A DNA stretch of 64,000 nucleotides from Streptomyces sp. NBC_00690 (GCF_036226685.1 NZ_CP109009.1:4987501-5051500), one strand, 5' to 3'. Positions 10,971 through 19,921 are shown, counted from the stretch's first letter. Translations and numbers: made by a program. Notes: generated by a model not told the origin, from the letters alone.

Positions 10971-11876
10971 TTAGCGAGCATCGTCGGGCAGCAGGCGGGC
11001 CAGGGTGCGCACGGCACGGTACTGGAGGGTCTTGATGGCACCCTCGTTCTTGCCCATCACCTTGGCCGTCTCCGCGACCGACAGGCCCTGGAGGAAGCGC
11101 AGGGTCACGCATTCCTGCTGCTGGGGGTTGAGTTTGCGGACCGCTTCGAGCAGCGCCGCATTGGACAGGGACTCCAGGACGGAGTCCTCCGGCGAGCGTT
11201 CGACCTCGTTGGCGTCGAGCATCTCGCCGGTGGTCACTTCCAGCCGGAACCGGCTGGACTTGAAGTGGTCGGCTACGAGGTTGCGGGCGATCGTGACCAG
11301 CCAGGCGCCGAAGTCGCGGCCCTGCCAGGTGAAGGTCGAGATGCGGCGCAGGGCGCGGAGGAAGGTCTCGCTGGTCAGGTCCTCCGCCGTCGCCTTTCCT
11401 CCGACGCGGTAGTAGATGTAGCGGTAGACCGTGTCGCTGTACTGGTCGTAGAGCCGGCCGAAGGCATCGGCCTCGCCCGCTTGCGCGCGCTCGACCAGTT
11501 CCATCATGCGGGCGCTGTCGCTGTCGGCGGTGGGCCGACGGACCTTGGCGGGCGTTGCGGTCGTGGAGTTGCCGGACGAGGCAGGGGCGGCGGGGGCCGT
11601 CGATGCGCCCCCGCCGGCTCGGCCGGTCCGTCTGACCAACCCACGGCCGGCAGCGGAACGGCCGCGTCGCCCATCGACGACGGCACCGCGCGTCGACCCC
11701 TCCTTGAAGCCATCGGCCAGTGCGTAGCAGGGGGCGGCGGAACCGCTGGTGGCAATACGGGGCATGGCGAGGGCGGGGACGGCGTACGCGGTGGGGACAA
11801 AACCGCGCAAGTGGTCGAGGACCGCCGCGCGAAGCGTAGCCAGGCCCGAGGTGTCAACCCCGACGTGTGGGTACAC
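10971..11876 (-). CDS. bldN: sigma-BldN, ECF RNA polymerase sigma factor for aerial development
   Basis: 301 residues from a GTG with GGGAG 6 nt upstream. The N-terminus MYPHVGVDTSGLATL matches the BldN pro-sequence. About 120 residues precede the sigma domains, Ala/Gly/Ser/Arg-rich between residues 55 and 118. Sigma region 2 is at AFGRLYDQYSDTVYRYIYYR through EDLTSETFLRALRRI. Region 4 is at LNPQQQECVTLRFLQGLSV through KTLQYRAVRTLARLL. BldN is made as a precursor, freed from RsbN and drives bldM, chaplin and rodlin genes. The rsbN gene follows 219 nt downstream. Confidence 0.95.
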   Translation of the reverse strand: MYPHVGVDTSGLATLRAAVLDHLRGFVPTAYAVPALAMPRIATSGSAAPCYALADGFKEGSTRGAVVDGRRGRSAAGRGLVRRTGRAGGGASTAPAAPASSGNSTTATPAKVRRPTADSDSARMMELVERAQAGEADAFGRLYDQYSDTVYRYIYYRVGGKATAEDLTSETFLRALRRISTFTWQGRDFGAWLVTIARNLVADHFKSSRFRLEVTTGEMLDANEVERSPEDSVLESLSNAALLEAVRKLNPQQQECVTLRFLQGLSVAETAKVMGKNEGAIKTLQYRAVRTLARLLPDDAR

Positions 11877-12161
11877 GGGACTCCCAGAGGCAGAGCTTCC
11901 ATCACGTGCAGTGCGGGACCGTTCACTCGTCGTGGCGACGTGTGGGACCCGTATGCGTTTGAGGAGAATAACGCTTCGTACAGGCAGTGCTACACCCAGT
12001 TGCTCAAAACGTCGTTTCCGTCGCTTCTGTTATGTCGGATTGACGGTTCTGGTAGCAGAAAGTGAGCACTTGCTGATCAGATTTGTTCGCCATCTGTCTC
12101 TTCGCGGGTGCCGCGCGGAGGGTCGCAGATGTGCCACGGAACTGTGTTCGGGCAGCCGCGA
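11877..12161 (-). promoter_or_regulatory. bldN upstream region (promoter/operator region)
   Basis: 285 bp between the bldN start and the HAD-IB gene end. It is less GC-rich than its surroundings around 11960-12080 and must contain the bldN promoter. In other streptomycetes bldN is repressed by BldD; I could not place a convincing BldD site by eye. No ORF or hairpin that I can support. Confidence 0.5.
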
Positions 12162-13094
12162 TCAGCGGCGACGGCGGTGGATGGCAACGGCAGCCGCCGT
12201 ACCGCCCGCGATGGCGCCCACGCCGGCCGCGGCGGGGATGCCGACCTTGGCCGCCTTGCGCCCGGTGCGGTAGTCGCGCAGACGCCAGTCGCGTTCGCGG
12301 GCGTGCCTGCGCAGCTTGGTGTCCGGATTGATCGCGTATGGATGTCCTACGAGCGACAGCATCGGGATGTCGTTGTGCGAGTCGCTGTACGCGGCGCAGC
12401 GATCGAGGTCGAGCCCTTCGGCGGCTGCCAGCGCACGGACCGCCTCCGCCTTCGCGGGGCCGTGGAGCGGTTCGCCGACGAGCTTGCCGGTGTAGACGCC
12501 GCTCACGGACTCGGCGACCGTGCCCAGTGCGCCCGTCAGCCCGAGGCGTCCGGCGATGATCGTTGCGGTCTCCACCGGAGCGGCCGTGACCAGCCAGACC
12601 TTCTGGCCGGCGTCGAGGTGGGCCTGGGCCAGCGCCCGGGTGCCCGGCCAGATCCGCTCCGCCATGTACTCGTCGTAGATCTCTTCGCCGATGCTCATCA
12701 GTTCGGCGACGCGATGGCCCTTCACGATCGACAGCGCGGATTCGCGCACGTCCTGCATGTGTTCCGGGTCTTCGACGCCTGCGAGTCGGAACCAGGTCTG
12801 CTGCCAGGCGAACCGTGCCAACTCGCGGCGTTGGAAGAACTTCCGCTTGTACAGGCCGCGGCCGAAGTGGAACAGCGCGGCGCCCTGCATCACGGTGTTG
12901 TCCAGATCGAAGAACGCCGCGGCCCGGACATCGCCCGAGACCGGGAACTCCGGCGTGTCGGCCACCGTGGGCTCGGTCGCCGGCAGCAGTTCCTGCGAGG
13001 TCTTGCGGGCTGCCTCGGCTGCGGCCTCGCCTGCGAGGACGCTCCGTGCTGTGGCGGAGCGCCTACGGGGGGTGAGCCATCCCAGTGCGGCCAT
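12162..13094 (-). CDS. HAD-IB family phosphatase (SerB-like), membrane-tethered C-terminus
   Basis: 310 residues from the ATG at 13094 (MAALGWLTPRRRS); the open frame upstream is Pro/Arg-rich and unlikely to be translated. HAD motif I is AAFFDLDNTVMQG, motif II is VWLVTAAP, and motif IV is AAYSDSHNDIPML. The CYAINPDTKL-type loop typical of HAD-IB is present as HPYAINPDTKLRRHA. The C-terminus has a short hydrophobic Ala/Gly stretch (VGIPAAAGVGAIAGGTAAAVA) followed by HRRRR. The family dephosphorylates phosphoserine or lysophosphatidate-like substrates; the substrate here is not determined. It is divergent from the glutaredoxin gene. Confidence 0.88.
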   Translation of the reverse strand: MAALGWLTPRRRSATARSVLAGEAAAEAARKTSQELLPATEPTVADTPEFPVSGDVRAAAFFDLDNTVMQGAALFHFGRGLYKRKFFQRRELARFAWQQTWFRLAGVEDPEHMQDVRESALSIVKGHRVAELMSIGEEIYDEYMAERIWPGTRALAQAHLDAGQKVWLVTAAPVETATIIAGRLGLTGALGTVAESVSGVYTGKLVGEPLHGPAKAEAVRALAAAEGLDLDRCAAYSDSHNDIPMLSLVGHPYAINPDTKLRRHARERDWRLRDYRTGRKAAKVGIPAAAGVGAIAGGTAAAVAIHRRRR

Positions 13095-13276
13095 GGGGCG
13101 AGCATAGCCAGTCTGTTCGGAACTTCCCGACACGCCGGAACACCGGGGCGTGAACGGTGGGTGACGCGCCGGTGGGGCGGAGTGCGGCCGGCCCCTCGCC
13201 GGTGGGTGCGACGGGGGTCGTGCACCGGAATCGGGGGTGTCCGGATGGCCCGGGGAGCGGGGCGGACAATGAGGCC

Positions 13277-13570
13277 ATGAGTCCTGTGTGGCGACGTACA
13301 AAGAAGAAGGCCGACGGCGTGGCGGCGGCGGGCGGGAAGACGGTGACGCTGATCGCCAAACCGGGGTGTCATCTGTGCGACGACGCCCGGGCCGTGGTGG
13401 AGCAGGTCTGCGCCGAGACCGGCGCCGTGTGGGAGGAGAAGGACATCACCGAGGACGCGGAGCTCCACCGGGCGTACTGGGAGCAGATCCCGGTGGTGTT
13501 GGTCGACGGTGCTCAGCACACGTTCTGGCGGGTCGATCCCGAACGGTTGCGGCGCGCGCTGGAGCAGTAG
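13277..13570 (+). CDS. glutaredoxin-like protein
   Basis: 97 residues from an ATG at 13277. A single thioredoxin-fold domain carries the redox pair in KPGCHLCDDAR (CxxC), the cis-Pro segment QIPVVLVDG and a C-terminal helix. It lacks a signal peptide, so it acts in the cytosol. In streptomycetes lacking glutathione such proteins probably use mycothiol; this is inference. It lies divergent from the HAD-IB gene and upstream of rex, in the order seen in S. coelicolor (from memory SCO3321-SCO3320). Confidence 0.87.
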   Translation: MSPVWRRTKKKADGVAAAGGKTVTLIAKPGCHLCDDARAVVEQVCAETGAVWEEKDITEDAELHRAYWEQIPVVLVDGAQHTFWRVDPERLRRALEQ

Positions 13571-14030
13571 CGGGGCTGGCTGCTGCCCTTCCTGTGCCGA
13601 TGGTGGGCTGCCTTCCTGTGCCGACTGTCCGTGGCGCACGCAAAGGGGGGCGCGAAGAGGGCGCGGCGATTCGCTTCAGCGGGAGGTCCGCCGGTGCCAT
13701 GTGGCGACTGTTGCGTACGTGGCGTCTGTGAACCTGGGAGGATGGGGTGAACGCAGAGATCGGTGTGGGCGCTGAGGCGTCGGCGTCACTGTCGAGGCGT
13801 CGAACGATTGCCATAGGGAAGCCCGCGCTGCGCGCTGCCGTTGTCATGACTCTTTCGGGAATCCAGGGCGACAGGGCAGAGTAAGCGGTCTCGGGGGCGA
13901 ATACCTGAGGAGTGTGTGCTGTTTTGCCCCCTTCGCGCCTTGAACGGGCCGACGTGGCTCGTGGTTCCGGGTTTACGCGATCTGAGCGCGTGACCCCGAT
14001 CACTTTGCTCGGACAAAACGGACACCATCT
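13571..14030 (+). other. intergenic region upstream of rex
   Basis: About 460 bp with no well-supported gene. It contains a short direct repeat of TTCCTGTGCCGA (about 13586-13620) and one candidate 45-codon ORF at 13747-13884 (GTG start, GGGAGGATGGG just before it), discussed under findings. Confidence 0.6.
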
Positions 14031-14048
14031 TTGTGCACGCGTTCACAA
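14031..14048 (+). promoter_or_regulatory. Rex operator (ROP) and rex promoter
   Basis: TTGTGCACGCGTTCACAA is an inverted repeat with one mismatch per half (TTGTGcACG against TTGTGAACG), matching the Rex consensus TTGTGAAnnnnTTCACAA. A promoter overlaps it: -35 TTGTGC (14031-14036), a 17-nt spacer and -10 TAGCCT (14054-14059). Rex bound at low NADH/NAD+ would therefore block its own operon. Confidence 0.88.
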
Positions 14049-14124
14049 AGACATAGCCTGCATTCGACGGGGCGGTCTTGGGACACACGGCCGCCTAGAG
14101 CCCCGCTCATCCCGCAGGAGCACC

Positions 14125-14856
14125 GTGGCAACTGGCCGAAATCACCGACCGGCGACCCGTAGCCGAGGAATCCCCGAGGCCACCGTCGCCCGGCTCCCGC
14201 TGTATCTGCGGGCGCTGACCGCTCTGTCCGAGCGGTCCGTGCCCACGGTCTCCTCCGAAGAGCTGGCGGCAGCGGCAGGGGTCAATTCCGCGAAGCTGCG
14301 GAAGGACTTCTCGTACCTTGGTTCGTACGGGACGCGAGGCGTCGGCTACGACGTGGAGTACCTCGTCTACCAGATCTCCCGGGAACTGGGTCTGACCCAG
14401 GACTGGCCCGTGGTGATCGTCGGCATCGGAAACCTCGGCGCTGCCCTCGCCAACTACGGCGGGTTCGCCTCCCGTGGGTTCCGCGTCGCCGCGCTGATCG
14501 ACGCCGATCCCGCCATGGCCGGCAAGCCGGTCGCCGGCATGCCCGTGCAGCACGCCGATGAGCTGGAGCGGATCATCAGCGACAACGGTGTGTCGATCGG
14601 CGTCATCGCCACCCCTGCGGGCGCGGCCCAGCAGGTGTGCGAGCGACTCGTCGCCGCCGGTGTGACCTCCATCTTGAACTTTGCCCCGACGGTGCTCTCC
14701 GTGCCCGATGGCGTGGACGTGCGCAAGGTCGACCTGTCGATCGAGCTCCAGATCCTCGCCTTCCACGAGCAGCGCAAGGCCGGCGAGGAAGCCGATGCCG
14801 AGGCAGCGAGCCGGAAGGGACCCGACGGGGAAGTGCCCGCCGTGATGCCGGCATGA
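14125..14856 (+). CDS. rex: Rex, NADH/NAD+-sensing transcriptional repressor
   Basis: 243 residues from GTG 14125, with GCAGGAG 4 nt upstream. The open frame runs further upstream, but the Rex N-terminus is MATGRNHRPATRSRGIPE. An N-terminal winged HTH (residues about 15-85, with SAKLRKDFSYLGSYGTRGVG) is followed by a Rossmann NAD(H) domain (VIVGIGNLGAALANYGGF). The C-terminal swapped helix is IELQILAFHEQRK. Rex releases DNA when NADH rises and derepresses cytochrome bd, heme and NADH dehydrogenase genes. It overlaps hemA by 4 nt (ATGA). Confidence 0.97.
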   Translation: MATGRNHRPATRSRGIPEATVARLPLYLRALTALSERSVPTVSSEELAAAAGVNSAKLRKDFSYLGSYGTRGVGYDVEYLVYQISRELGLTQDWPVVIVGIGNLGAALANYGGFASRGFRVAALIDADPAMAGKPVAGMPVQHADELERIISDNGVSIGVIATPAGAAQQVCERLVAAGVTSILNFAPTVLSVPDGVDVRKVDLSIELQILAFHEQRKAGEEADAEAASRKGPDGEVPAVMPA

Positions 14857-16634
14857 GCCTTCTGGTCATCGGACTGAGCCATCGCAGCGCGCCCGTGAGC
14901 GTGCTGGAGCGGGCCTCGCTCTCCGCGGACGCCCAGGGCAAGCTCCTCCAGGACACGCTGGCGGCGGAGCCGGCTTCTGAGGCGGCCGTCCTCGCCACCT
15001 GTAACCGCATCGAGCTCTACGCGGACGTCGAGAAGTTCCACGCGGGCGTCGCCGAGTTGTCCACGCTCCTCGCGCAGCACAGCGGGGTGGGGCTGGAGGA
15101 GCTGACCCCCTATCTCTATGTGCACTACGAGGACCGGGCGGTTCACCATCTCTTCTCGGTCGCCTGCGGCCTCGACTCCATGGTCGTCGGCGAGGGGCAG
15201 ATCCTCGGCCAGATCAAGGACGCACTCGCACGCGGCCAGGAGTTGCACTCCGCGGGCCGGCTGATCAACGACCTCTTCCAGCAGTCCCTGCGGGTCGGCA
15301 AGCGCGCCCACAGCGAGACCGGGATCGACCGGGCCGGCCAGTCGCTGGTGACCTTCGGCCTGGAGCAGTTGGCCGAGGGCTCCGACGTGGAGAGCTGGGC
15401 CGCGGGGAAGCGCGTACTGGTGATCGGCGCCGGTTCGATGTCCTCGCTCGCAGCGACGACCCTCGCCCGCCAGGGCGTGGCTGAACTGGTCATCGCCAAC
15501 CGCACGTTGGATCGGGCCCAGCGCCTGGCAACCATCCTCTCGGACGCGGTGACGGACGACATGATCGTGCGTGCCGTCGCGATGAGCGAGGTCGCCGTCG
15601 AACTGACCCGCGCGGACGCGGTGGTGTCCTGTACCGGTGCGACCGGTCTCGTCCTGACCGCCGAGGCGGTCGCCGCCGCGCTGTCCGATCGACTCGACGA
15701 CTCCGCCGGCACTGAACTTGACGCCGATCGCCACCACCCGGACCATCTGCGGGCACCTGAAGGCAGCTTGGTGGCCCGACTCGCGGCCACGGCCGCCCGG
15801 GACGGTCGCGTACCGGACCAGGCCGCGCACTTCGCCGTCGACGACGGTGACCGGGGCACGGCTGCCGAGACGGGCGACACCGAGACCCGGGCCCGGGCCG
15901 CGGACGTGGTGGGCATCGGTCAGGCCCGCGCCACTGCCACCCATGACTGCGGGGACGACACCGGGGCCTGTCCGATTGGGCTCGACGTCCAGCACTCGCC
16001 CGGGCAGCTCACCCAGCACGGGGTCTGGGCGGCGAACGCCGAGAACACCAGCCCCGCGGGGACCGTCCCCAAGCCCGGACGGCCGCGCGACGCCGCCTCG
16101 GACCCGCGAGGAAACGGTCCCGTACGCATCGCACTGCTCGACCTCGCCATGCCCCGCGACATCGATCACGCCATCCACCGGCTTCCCGGTGCGCGGTTGG
16201 TCGACATCGAGTCGCTCGCCGAGTCGTCCGCCGATGCGCCGATGGCCTCGGACGTGGACCAGGTGCGGCGCATCGTGTCCGACGAGGTCGCCGCTTTCGG
16301 AGCCGCGCAACGCGCCGCCCACATCACGCCGACCGTCGTCGCCTTGCGCACGATGGCCGCCGATGTCGTCGCCGGTGAGATCGCCCGGCTCGAAGGCCGG
16401 CTCCCGGCGCTGGACGAGAAGGAGCGCGCCGAGATCAACCAGACCGTCCGCCGTGTCGTCGACAAGCTGCTTCACGCGCCCACCGTGCGGGTCAAGCAGC
16501 TTGCGAGCGAGCCGGGAGGCGCCGGGTACGCCGACGCCCTGCGGACACTCTTCGACCTCGACCCGGAGACGGTCGCCTCCGTCAGCCGGGCCGATTTGAA
16601 TGACGCAGACGTCAAGAACCGAGGGCGAGTATGA
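14853..16634 (+). CDS. hemA: glutamyl-tRNA reductase
   Basis: 593 residues. The enzyme reduces Glu-tRNA(Glu) to glutamate-1-semialdehyde, the first committed step of C5 tetrapyrrole synthesis. The catalytic Cys is C50 in VLATCNRIELY, followed by GEGQILGQIKDAL. The NADPH domain has VLVIGAGSMSSLAA. The C-terminal dimerisation helices end LFDLDPETV. About 145 low-complexity, Asp/Ala/Gly-rich residues (roughly 277-421) interrupt the region between the cofactor domain and the RIALLDLAMPRDID segment. Other streptomycetes have a similar insert; most bacterial HemA are about 430 residues. It is translationally coupled to rex and to hemC. Confidence 0.95.
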   Translation: MSLLVIGLSHRSAPVSVLERASLSADAQGKLLQDTLAAEPASEAAVLATCNRIELYADVEKFHAGVAELSTLLAQHSGVGLEELTPYLYVHYEDRAVHHLFSVACGLDSMVVGEGQILGQIKDALARGQELHSAGRLINDLFQQSLRVGKRAHSETGIDRAGQSLVTFGLEQLAEGSDVESWAAGKRVLVIGAGSMSSLAATTLARQGVAELVIANRTLDRAQRLATILSDAVTDDMIVRAVAMSEVAVELTRADAVVSCTGATGLVLTAEAVAAALSDRLDDSAGTELDADRHHPDHLRAPEGSLVARLAATAARDGRVPDQAAHFAVDDGDRGTAAETGDTETRARAADVVGIGQARATATHDCGDDTGACPIGLDVQHSPGQLTQHGVWAANAENTSPAGTVPKPGRPRDAASDPRGNGPVRIALLDLAMPRDIDHAIHRLPGARLVDIESLAESSADAPMASDVDQVRRIVSDEVAAFGAAQRAAHITPTVVALRTMAADVVAGEIARLEGRLPALDEKERAEINQTVRRVVDKLLHAPTVRVKQLASEPGGAGYADALRTLFDLDPETVASVSRADLNDADVKNRGRV

Positions 16635-17590
16635 CCGAGAGTGCACTCAGGCTGGGGACCAGGCGAAGCAAACTTGCCATGGCCCAGTCCGGGCAAGTGG
16701 CTCGGGCGGTGCGCCAGTTGACCGGGCGTCCCGTCGAGCTCGTGGAGATCACCACGTACGGGGACGTGTCCCGTGAGCATCTCGCGCAGATCGGCGGCAC
16801 GGGAGTCTTCGTGGCCGCGTTGCGGGAGTCCCTGTTGCGGGGCGAGGTGGACTTCGCCGTTCATTCGCTGAAGGACCTTCCCACCGCCCAGCCCGACGAC
16901 CTGCTGCTCGCGGCCGTGCCGCTGCGCGAGGACCCGCGGGACGTGTTGGTGGCGCGGGACGGCCTGACCTTCGACCGGCTGCCCTCGGGTGCCCGGGTCG
17001 GAACGGGTTCGCCGCGTCGGATGGCGCAGCTGAACGCGTACGCCCGTGCGCACCACACCCAGATACAGACCGTGCCGATCCGCGGCAACATCGACACCCG
17101 GATCGGATATGTACGAAGCGGGGAGCTGGACGCGGTGGTACTCGCCGCCGCCGGGCTCAACCGCGTCGGAATGACGGACGAGGCGACCGACTTCCTGTCG
17201 GTCGACTTCGTGCTTCCGGCTCCCGGCCAGGGGGCCTTGGCGATCGAGTGCACCGCAGATAACGTGCAACTCGCCGCCGTGCTCTCGCAGCTTGACGACC
17301 CGGCTACCCGGGCCGCAGTGACTGCTGAGCGTTCCCTGCTCGCCGCCCTGGAGGCCGGCTGCTCCGCACCTGTGGGTGCGCTGGCCGACCTGTTGGGCGA
17401 CGGACAGGATCTCACCGAAATGCGCCTGCGCGGCGTCGTCGGCACCACCGACGGCTCGACGCTGGTGCAGCTGTCCACCACCGGTTCCGTACCCACGTCG
17501 CACGGCGACGCCATCGCGCTCGGTCGCGAACTCGCGTCCGAGATGCTCGCCAAGGGTGCGGCTGGTCTTATGGGGGAGCGAGCACATTGA
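16631..17590 (+). CDS. hemC: hydroxymethylbilane synthase (porphobilinogen deaminase)
   Basis: 319 residues, normal length. It polymerises four porphobilinogen units into hydroxymethylbilane in the cytosol. Visible signatures are LRLGTRRSKLAMAQSGQVA at the N-terminus, VHSLKDLPT, the arginine-rich IRGNIDTRIG, PAPGQGALAIEC, and the dipyrromethane cofactor Cys in LEAGCSAPVGA. It overlaps hemA by 4 nt (ATGA) and hemD by 4 nt (TTGA), consistent with one rex-hemACD transcript. Confidence 0.97.
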   Translation: MTESALRLGTRRSKLAMAQSGQVARAVRQLTGRPVELVEITTYGDVSREHLAQIGGTGVFVAALRESLLRGEVDFAVHSLKDLPTAQPDDLLLAAVPLREDPRDVLVARDGLTFDRLPSGARVGTGSPRRMAQLNAYARAHHTQIQTVPIRGNIDTRIGYVRSGELDAVVLAAAGLNRVGMTDEATDFLSVDFVLPAPGQGALAIECTADNVQLAAVLSQLDDPATRAAVTAERSLLAALEAGCSAPVGALADLLGDGQDLTEMRLRGVVGTTDGSTLVQLSTTGSVPTSHGDAIALGRELASEMLAKGAAGLMGERAH

Positions 17591-19245
17591 GCCCCACCAC
17601 CAACCCGTCCTCGGCGTACTCGACACACGGGCACGTCACTTTCCTCGGCGCCGGTCCCGGCGATCCCGGACTGTTGACCTTGCGTGCTGTCGAGGCACTC
17701 GCGGGAGCCGACGTACTGATCGCCGAGCCCGATGTGCTCGAAGTCGTACGCGGCCATGCGCGGGCGAGCGTCAGCACGCCTGAGCTGACGGTTGTTGACG
17801 ATGCGTCAACAGCCGCCAGAATCCCCGTACTCAGGGATGCGGTCAATCTTGTCATGGAGGCCGCGCGGGGCGGCAAGCGGGTCGTCCGTGCCGTGATCGG
17901 AGATCCCGGCCTCGACGCGGACGCGGGCCAGGAGATGCTGGCGTGCGCCGCTGAGGGGATCACCTTCGAGGTCGTGCCGGGCATCGCGACCGCGGTGGGG
18001 GTGCCTGCCTATGCGGGTGTGCCGCTGCGGGACTCCCAGGGTGCGGACGTCCGGTTCGTGGACGCCCGCAGCGCGAGCGAGCGCTGTTGGAACGAGGTCG
18101 GTGCCAGCGATTGCACCGTCGTGGTCACCACCACGCTGGACGCGATCTCCGTCGCCGCGAACGAACTGGTGTCCGCCGGTCGCAAGCCCGACACACCGCT
18201 CACGGTCACGGTCGCGGGTACGACCACCCGGCAGCGGACCTGGACGGCGACGCTGGGCTCCATCGCCCAGACCCTGAAGCAGGCCAAGGTGCTGCCGTCG
18301 CCCGACGGGCACCGGCCGGTCATAGCCGTGGTCGGTGAGCGCAGTTCGGCCGCGCAGCGCGATCAGCTCGCCTGGTTCGAGTCCAAGCCCCTGTTCGGTT
18401 GGCGGGTGTTGGTGCCGCGGACCAAGGAGCAGGCGGCGTCGCTCTCCGACCAACTGCGCTCCTACGGCGCGGTCCCGCACGAGGTTCCGACGATCGCCGT
18501 GGAGCCCCCGCGGACCCCCCAGCAGATGGAGCGGGCCGTCAAGGGGCTGGTGACCGGACGGTACGAGTGGATCGCCTTCACCTCGGTGAACGCGGTCAAG
18601 GCGGTCCGGGAGAAGTTCGAGGAGTACGGGCTCGACGCACGTGCCTTCGCCGGTATCAAGGTCGCCGCCGTCGGCGAGCAGACCGCGCGTGCGCTGGTCG
18701 AGTTCGGGGTGAAGCCCGATCTGGTGCCGAGCGGCGAGCAGTCGGCCGCGGGTCTGCTGGAGGACTGGCCGCCGTACGACCCGGTCTTCGACCCGATCGA
18801 CCGGGTGTTCCTGCCGCGGGCGGACATCGCGACGGAGACCCTGGTCGCCGGGTTGATCGAGCTGGGTTGGGAGGTCGACGACGTCACCGCGTACCGCACG
18901 GTCCGTGCGTCGCCGCCGCCCGCCGACACCCGTGAGGCGATCAAGGGCGGTGGGTTCGACGCGGTGCTCTTCACCTCGTCGTCCACCGTGCGCAACCTGG
19001 TGGGCATCGCGGGCAAGCCGCACAACGTGACGGTCATCGCCTGCATCGGCCCGGCCACCGCGAAGACGGCCGAGGAGCACGGACTGCGGGTGGACGTGCT
19101 CTCCCCGGAGCCTTCCGTGCACCGGCTGGCGGAGGCTCTGGCGGAGTTCGGCGCACGGCGTCGTACGGCTGCCGTGGAGGCGGGGGAGCACGTGTTGCGC
19201 CCCTCCGAGCGCAGACCGGGCGGTCGGCGCCGGCGCACCACCTGA
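17587..19245 (+). CDS. hemD: uroporphyrinogen-III synthase fused to a SUMT-like domain
   Basis: 552 residues from a TTG that overlaps the hemC stop. Residues about 16-250 resemble uroporphyrinogen-III C-methyltransferase (VTFLGAGPGDPGLLTLRA, FEVVPGIATAVGVPAYAGV). Residues about 265-520 form the HemD domain (LFGWRVLVPRTKEQAASL, WIAFTSVNAVKAV, FTSSSTVRNL). HemD cyclises hydroxymethylbilane with ring-D inversion. The SUMT part is degenerate: the usual RLKGGDPFxFGRGGEE block reads RAVIGDPGLDADAGQE, so methylation to precorrin-2 is doubtful. The fusion itself is common in actinobacteria. Confidence 0.93.
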   Translation: MSPTTNPSSAYSTHGHVTFLGAGPGDPGLLTLRAVEALAGADVLIAEPDVLEVVRGHARASVSTPELTVVDDASTAARIPVLRDAVNLVMEAARGGKRVVRAVIGDPGLDADAGQEMLACAAEGITFEVVPGIATAVGVPAYAGVPLRDSQGADVRFVDARSASERCWNEVGASDCTVVVTTTLDAISVAANELVSAGRKPDTPLTVTVAGTTTRQRTWTATLGSIAQTLKQAKVLPSPDGHRPVIAVVGERSSAAQRDQLAWFESKPLFGWRVLVPRTKEQAASLSDQLRSYGAVPHEVPTIAVEPPRTPQQMERAVKGLVTGRYEWIAFTSVNAVKAVREKFEEYGLDARAFAGIKVAAVGEQTARALVEFGVKPDLVPSGEQSAAGLLEDWPPYDPVFDPIDRVFLPRADIATETLVAGLIELGWEVDDVTAYRTVRASPPPADTREAIKGGGFDAVLFTSSSTVRNLVGIAGKPHNVTVIACIGPATAKTAEEHGLRVDVLSPEPSVHRLAEALAEFGARRRTAAVEAGEHVLRPSERRPGGRRRRTT

Positions 19246-19378
19246 GAGTGAGCGAGCCGTTCGGGCCTGTGCCCTGGACCCACCCGGTCCGGGCCCGGGC
19301 CCGAGCGTTTTTCAGGGGTACCGATCCGCCGCGCAAATGTGGTTGCCGGGCCGGGAACGCGGCTGGAACCCTTCGTCG

Positions 19379-19921
19379 ATGACCACACTCCGTAGCGAAC
19401 TGCTCGTACGCCAACTCGACACCGTCTGGGCCCTCTTCGAGTACCACGCGCCCGCCCTGGACGACGCCGCGTGCCGGTGGGAGCCGGCGCCCGGGGCCTG
19501 GACGGTGCGCGAGGACTCCGCGGGGCGTTGGGTCGCCGACTGGCAGGTGCCCGAGCCCGATCCGGTGCCCACCACCTCGATCGCCTGGGTCTCCTGGCAC
19601 ATCGGCTACTGGTGGACGACCACCCTGCGGCACTGCTTCGGTTCGGGAGCCCCTGCCCGTGAGGAGATCCACTGGCCGGGGAACGCGGCGGACACCGTCC
19701 TGTGGCTGACCGGTCTGAAGGACGAGTGGCGGGCCGAGCTGTTGGAGCTCACCGACGCCGATCTCGACTCCACCGCCCGTACCGAGGGTCTCGCCTGGGG
19801 TGAGGGGCTGATCCTGGCCGACGTGGCCGGATGGGTCACGGTGGAGCTGACCAAGAACGTCGCCGAGATCGGTCAGCTGCTGCTCCTGCGTCAGGCGCTT
19901 GCGGCGCGGGGCGTAGCGTAG
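19379..19921 (+). CDS. DinB-like four-helix-bundle protein
   Basis: 180 residues starting at ATG 19379 ([17 protein letters not shown]). The fold is the DinB/YfiT helical bundle seen in mycothiol-dependent enzymes and metal-binding stress proteins. Three potential metal ligands typical of the family can be seen: His in [18 protein letters not shown] in the middle (HxxxxW), and residues near [14 protein letters not shown]; the last lacks the usual His (N at that site), so metal binding is uncertain. It sits between hemD and hemB in the order found in S. coelicolor; a role in heme synthesis is not established. Confidence 0.8.
   Translation: MTTLRSELLVRQLDTVWALFEYHAPALDDAACRWEPAPGAWTVREDSAGRWVADWQVPEPDPVPTTSIAWVSWHIGYWWTTTLRHCFGSGAPAREEIHWPGNAADTVLWLTGLKDEWRAELLELTDADLDSTARTEGLAWGEGLILADVAGWVTVELTKNVAEIGQLLLLRQALAARGVA

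Noticed and set aside
14454..16646. 730-codon open frame antisense to hemA-rex
   Set aside because: It mirrors hemA codon positions in high-GC DNA, with no Shine-Dalgarno and no recognisable domain.
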